Assembly: GCA_016934095.1 (NCBI GenBank)
Contig: JAFGTO010000469.1
Coordinates: forward strand, 1-8,122
Source of the DNA: Candidatus Glassiibacteriota bacterium
GTDB taxonomy: Bacteria; Gemmatimonadota; Glassbacteria; GWA2-58-10
Direction of reading: 5' to 3'
Length of the DNA: 8,122 nt
Part shown: piece after piece, positions 6,789-8,122 of the stretch
Position numbering within the stretch: position 1 is the stretch's first letter
How the letters are laid out: every line of letters begins with the position of its first letter
Notes under the pieces: generated by a model
Told to the model about the DNA's origin: nothing
Seen by the model: only the letters and a program-made list of their open reading frames with translations
Databases searched by the model: none
Position numbers and translations under genes: made by a program

Positions 6789-6791
6789 AAT

Positions 6792-6898
6792 GGTCTTTCG
6801 TCAGACCTAGTCTCTCCGCGGCCGGCCGGGTGCGGGCTTATCTGCGCCGTTGCCGGGGCCGGCCCGGGAAACAGAGTTTGCAAGGGAGCCGAGCACAG
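6792..6898 (+). other. Structured GC-rich leader of thi4, no recognised riboswitch
   Basis: The leader starts with a small hairpin (GGTCT 6792-6796 with AGACC 6803-6807). It also holds two copies of the self-complementary GGCCGGCC (6820-6827 and 6857-6864), which can pair with each other. I looked for the conserved TPP-riboswitch (thi box) segments CTGAGA and the GATCTGGATAATACC-like element and found neither. GGGAG at 6884-6888 lies 10 bases before ATG 6899. Regulation by the leader is possible but not shown. Confidence 0.4.
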
Positions 6899-7678
6899 AT
6901 GAATAGAATTGATGAGACCGGGATTTCCAGGGCGATAATCGCCGCCTACCACGAAAAACTCACCGACCGGATCGCCGGCGATGTTATTATAGTCGGGGCC
7001 GGGCCGGCAGGCATGACCGCGGCATACTACCTGGCCGGGGAAGGCCTGAAAGTGACCCTGCTGGAAAAGCGCCTCTCCCCGGGCGGCGGTGTCTGGGGCG
7101 GCGGCATGGCCATGAACGAGGCGGTGGTCCAGGAAGACGCGCTGGAGCTGCTGGAAGAGATGGATGTGAGATACAATTCCTGCCTGGGCGGCCTCTACAC
7201 CGTGGATGCAATCGAGCTGGCCGCCGCGCTTTGCCTGAAAGCGCTCAAGGCCGGAGCCGTGATCCTGAACCTGGTTACCGCAGAAGATGTCTGCCTGCAC
7301 GGGGGGCGGGTTACCGGCGTGGTGGCCAACCGCTCCATGATTGCCGGGGCTCTGCCGGTAGACCCGATCACTTTCTCGGCCGGGGCGGTGGTGGATGCTA
7401 CCGGCCATGATGCCGTTGTGGTCGAGACCCTGCGCAGGCGGGGCCTGATCAAAAGCCTGGCAGAGGGCCGGCCAGTCTGCGAGGGCCCCATGGATGCCGC
7501 CTCGGGAGAGGCATTCGTGATCGAGAGAGCCGGCGAGGCTTTCCCGGGACTCTGGGTCTCAGGCATGAGTGTCTGCGCCACTTTCGGCGGGCCCCGCATG
7601 GGGCCGATCTTCGGCGGGATGCTGCTCTCGGGCAAGCGCGTCGCCGGGCTTATCGCCGCGGCCCTCTCCGGCAAGTAG
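6899..7678 (+). CDS. thi4: Thi4-type thiazole synthase (sulfide-dependent class, inferred)
   Basis: The product (259 residues) belongs to the Thi4/THI1 family, which makes the adenylated thiazole precursor of thiamin from NAD+, glycine and a sulfur source with iron. The Rossmann motif VGAGPAG (residues 32-38) follows a short N-terminal helix, with E56 ending the second strand in LLEKR. The Thi4 features PGGGVWGGGM (61-70), VDATGHDA (165-172) and GPRMGPIFGGMLLSGKRVA near the C-terminus are all present. Length matches archaeal-type enzymes rather than the longer eukaryotic ones. Yeast Thi4 sacrifices a Cys directly before a MDP tripeptide; the sulfide-using Methanocaldococcus enzyme has His there. 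Here the tripeptide VDP (154-156) is preceded by P153, so no donor Cys is visible and external sulfide is implied. The start is ATG 6899; GTG 6830 would translate leader sequence. No other thiamin gene lies in the window, and a strong promoter allows separate expression. Confidence 0.9.
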   Translation: MNRIDETGISRAIIAAYHEKLTDRIAGDVIIVGAGPAGMTAAYYLAGEGLKVTLLEKRLSPGGGVWGGGMAMNEAVVQEDALELLEEMDVRYNSCLGGLYTVDAIELAAALCLKALKAGAVILNLVTAEDVCLHGGRVTGVVANRSMIAGALPVDPITFSAGAVVDATGHDAVVVETLRRRGLIKSLAEGRPVCEGPMDAASGEAFVIERAGEAFPGLWVSGMSVCATFGGPRMGPIFGGMLLSGKRVAGLIAAALSGK

Positions 7679-7710
7679 AGCCTCCCCGGAGTCATAGCAC
7701 AGCTTCCAGA

Positions 7711-7750
7711 GAAAGCTCCCGGCCGCCTGTTCAGGCCGGGAGCTTTCTTT
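7711..7750. terminator. Symmetrical intrinsic terminator between convergent genes
   Basis: GAAAGCTCCCGGCC (7711-7724) pairs perfectly over 14 bases with GGCCGGGAGCTTTC (7734-7747), with a 9-base loop and TTT following. The stem itself begins with GAAAG, so the reverse transcript also gets a short T-run. It sits 32 bases after the thi4 stop and 66 bases beyond the stop of the minus-strand gene, so it can end both transcripts. Confidence 0.85.
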
Positions 7751-7813
7751 AAGCGGTCATTACCGTCTTTTTGCTCTTCAGGCCGGTCTCCGGCTCAAGG
7801 AGAACGGACCCGG

Positions 7814-8122
7814 CTACCCGGCGGTGGCCGTTTTTTCCCTCACCCTGCTGAACGCCTCGACCGCCTTTTCAACCTGGGCCTCTGTATGGGCGGCCGACAA
7901 CTGCACCCTGATCCTGGCCTTGCCCCTGGGGACCACCGGGTAGCTGAAAGCCACCGCGTAGATACCCTCGGCCAGCAGGGCTTCTGCGGTCTCTGCGGCC
8001 AGGGCCGCATCCCCGTAAAGGACCGGGACTATCGGATGGGTCCCCTCCGGGACCTGGAAACCTGCCTTGGCCATCCTGCTGCGGAAAAGCCCGGTGTTCC
8101 GCCCGAGCCGCTCCAGCAGGCC
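7814..8122 (-). CDS. kbl: Glycine C-acetyltransferase (2-amino-3-ketobutyrate CoA ligase), C-terminal part
   Basis: Only the last 102 codons are in the window; the gene enters from the right edge (base 8122) and stops at TAG 7816-7814. The frame reads GLLERLGRNTGLFRSRMAKAGF, so the ATG at 8074 is internal and not a start. The segment is the C-terminal small domain of a PLP-dependent alpha-oxoamine synthase. THPIVPVLYGD, then FSYPVVPRGKARIRVQLSAAHT, then a closing amphipathic helix match kbl closely, more so than bioF or serine palmitoyltransferase. The enzyme cleaves 2-amino-3-ketobutyrate with CoA to glycine and acetyl-CoA, after threonine dehydrogenase. The PLP lysine lies outside the window. 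It converges on thi4 and shares its terminator. Glycine is a Thi4 substrate, but opposite orientation argues against joint regulation. Confidence 0.87.
   Translation of the reverse strand, partial: GLLERLGRNTGLFRSRMAKAGFQVPEGTHPIVPVLYGDAALAAETAEALLAEGIYAVAFSYPVVPRGKARIRVQLSAAHTEAQVEKAVEAFSRVREKTATAG

Noticed and set aside
6830..6898. Upstream GTG start for Thi4
   Set aside because: The added 23 residues are leader sequence without similarity to the family; ATG 6899 gives the usual Thi4 length.
1..8122. CRISPR array, tRNA, rRNA, insertion sequence or phage gene
   Set aside because: No regularly spaced repeats, no cloverleaf or conserved rRNA segments, and no transposase or phage motifs seen on either strand; only the two-copy palindromic repeat was found.

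Overview
The window is a GC-rich, gene-dense bacterial segment with Shine-Dalgarno-led genes. It holds six tightly packed plus-strand genes, then a terminator and the tail of one minus-strand gene. Signal peptides (one of the lipoprotein type), a sodium:solute symporter and a kbl-type gene point to a bacterium. The thiazole synthase is of the cysteine-less kind that in characterised archaeal enzymes uses free sulfide. This fits an anaerobic or sulfidic habitat and probably an uncultured lineage, but the sequence does not let me name a phylum. I see no transposase, phage gene, tRNA, rRNA or CRISPR array.

Bases 1-5901 look like a carbohydrate-use block on the plus strand. In order they hold the 3' part of a GH36/clan-D alpha-galactosidase, a lipoprotein TIM-barrel metal hydrolase (amidohydrolase_2 type), a second and longer exported TIM-barrel metal hydrolase, and an SSS-family sodium:solute symporter. 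Gaps are 108, 106 and 32 bases, with no convincing internal terminator, so cotranscription is plausible. The inferred scheme is that galactosides are trimmed, two extracytoplasmic amidohydrolase-fold enzymes process a released sugar, sugar acid or lactone (substrate unknown), and the product enters with Na+ through the symporter.

Bases 5902-6115 form an intergenic stretch with several inverted repeats, a candidate promoter and the second copy of a 50-52 base palindromic repeat. The first copy lies at 1477-1526. Both copies end 13-15 bases before a start codon, just upstream of its Shine-Dalgarno sequence.

Bases 6116-7678 hold a His-rich polytopic membrane protein of unknown family, begun at TTG, followed by a Thi4-type thiazole synthase. 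A near-consensus sigma-70 promoter, whose -35 overlaps the stop codon of the membrane gene, can drive thi4 on its own. No TPP riboswitch signature was seen in the roughly 100-base leader. The membrane gene might supply a metal or thiamin-related compound to Thi4, but adjacency is the only support.

Bases 7679-8122 hold a strong symmetrical terminator (14-bp perfect stem) between convergent genes, then the C-terminal 102 codons of a glycine C-acetyltransferase (kbl) on the minus strand, which runs off the window.

The points most worth a second look are the paired repeat, the residue in Thi4 that replaces the sulfur-donor Cys/His, the duplicated HxxH motif in the membrane protein, and the pair of exported amidohydrolases feeding a symporter.
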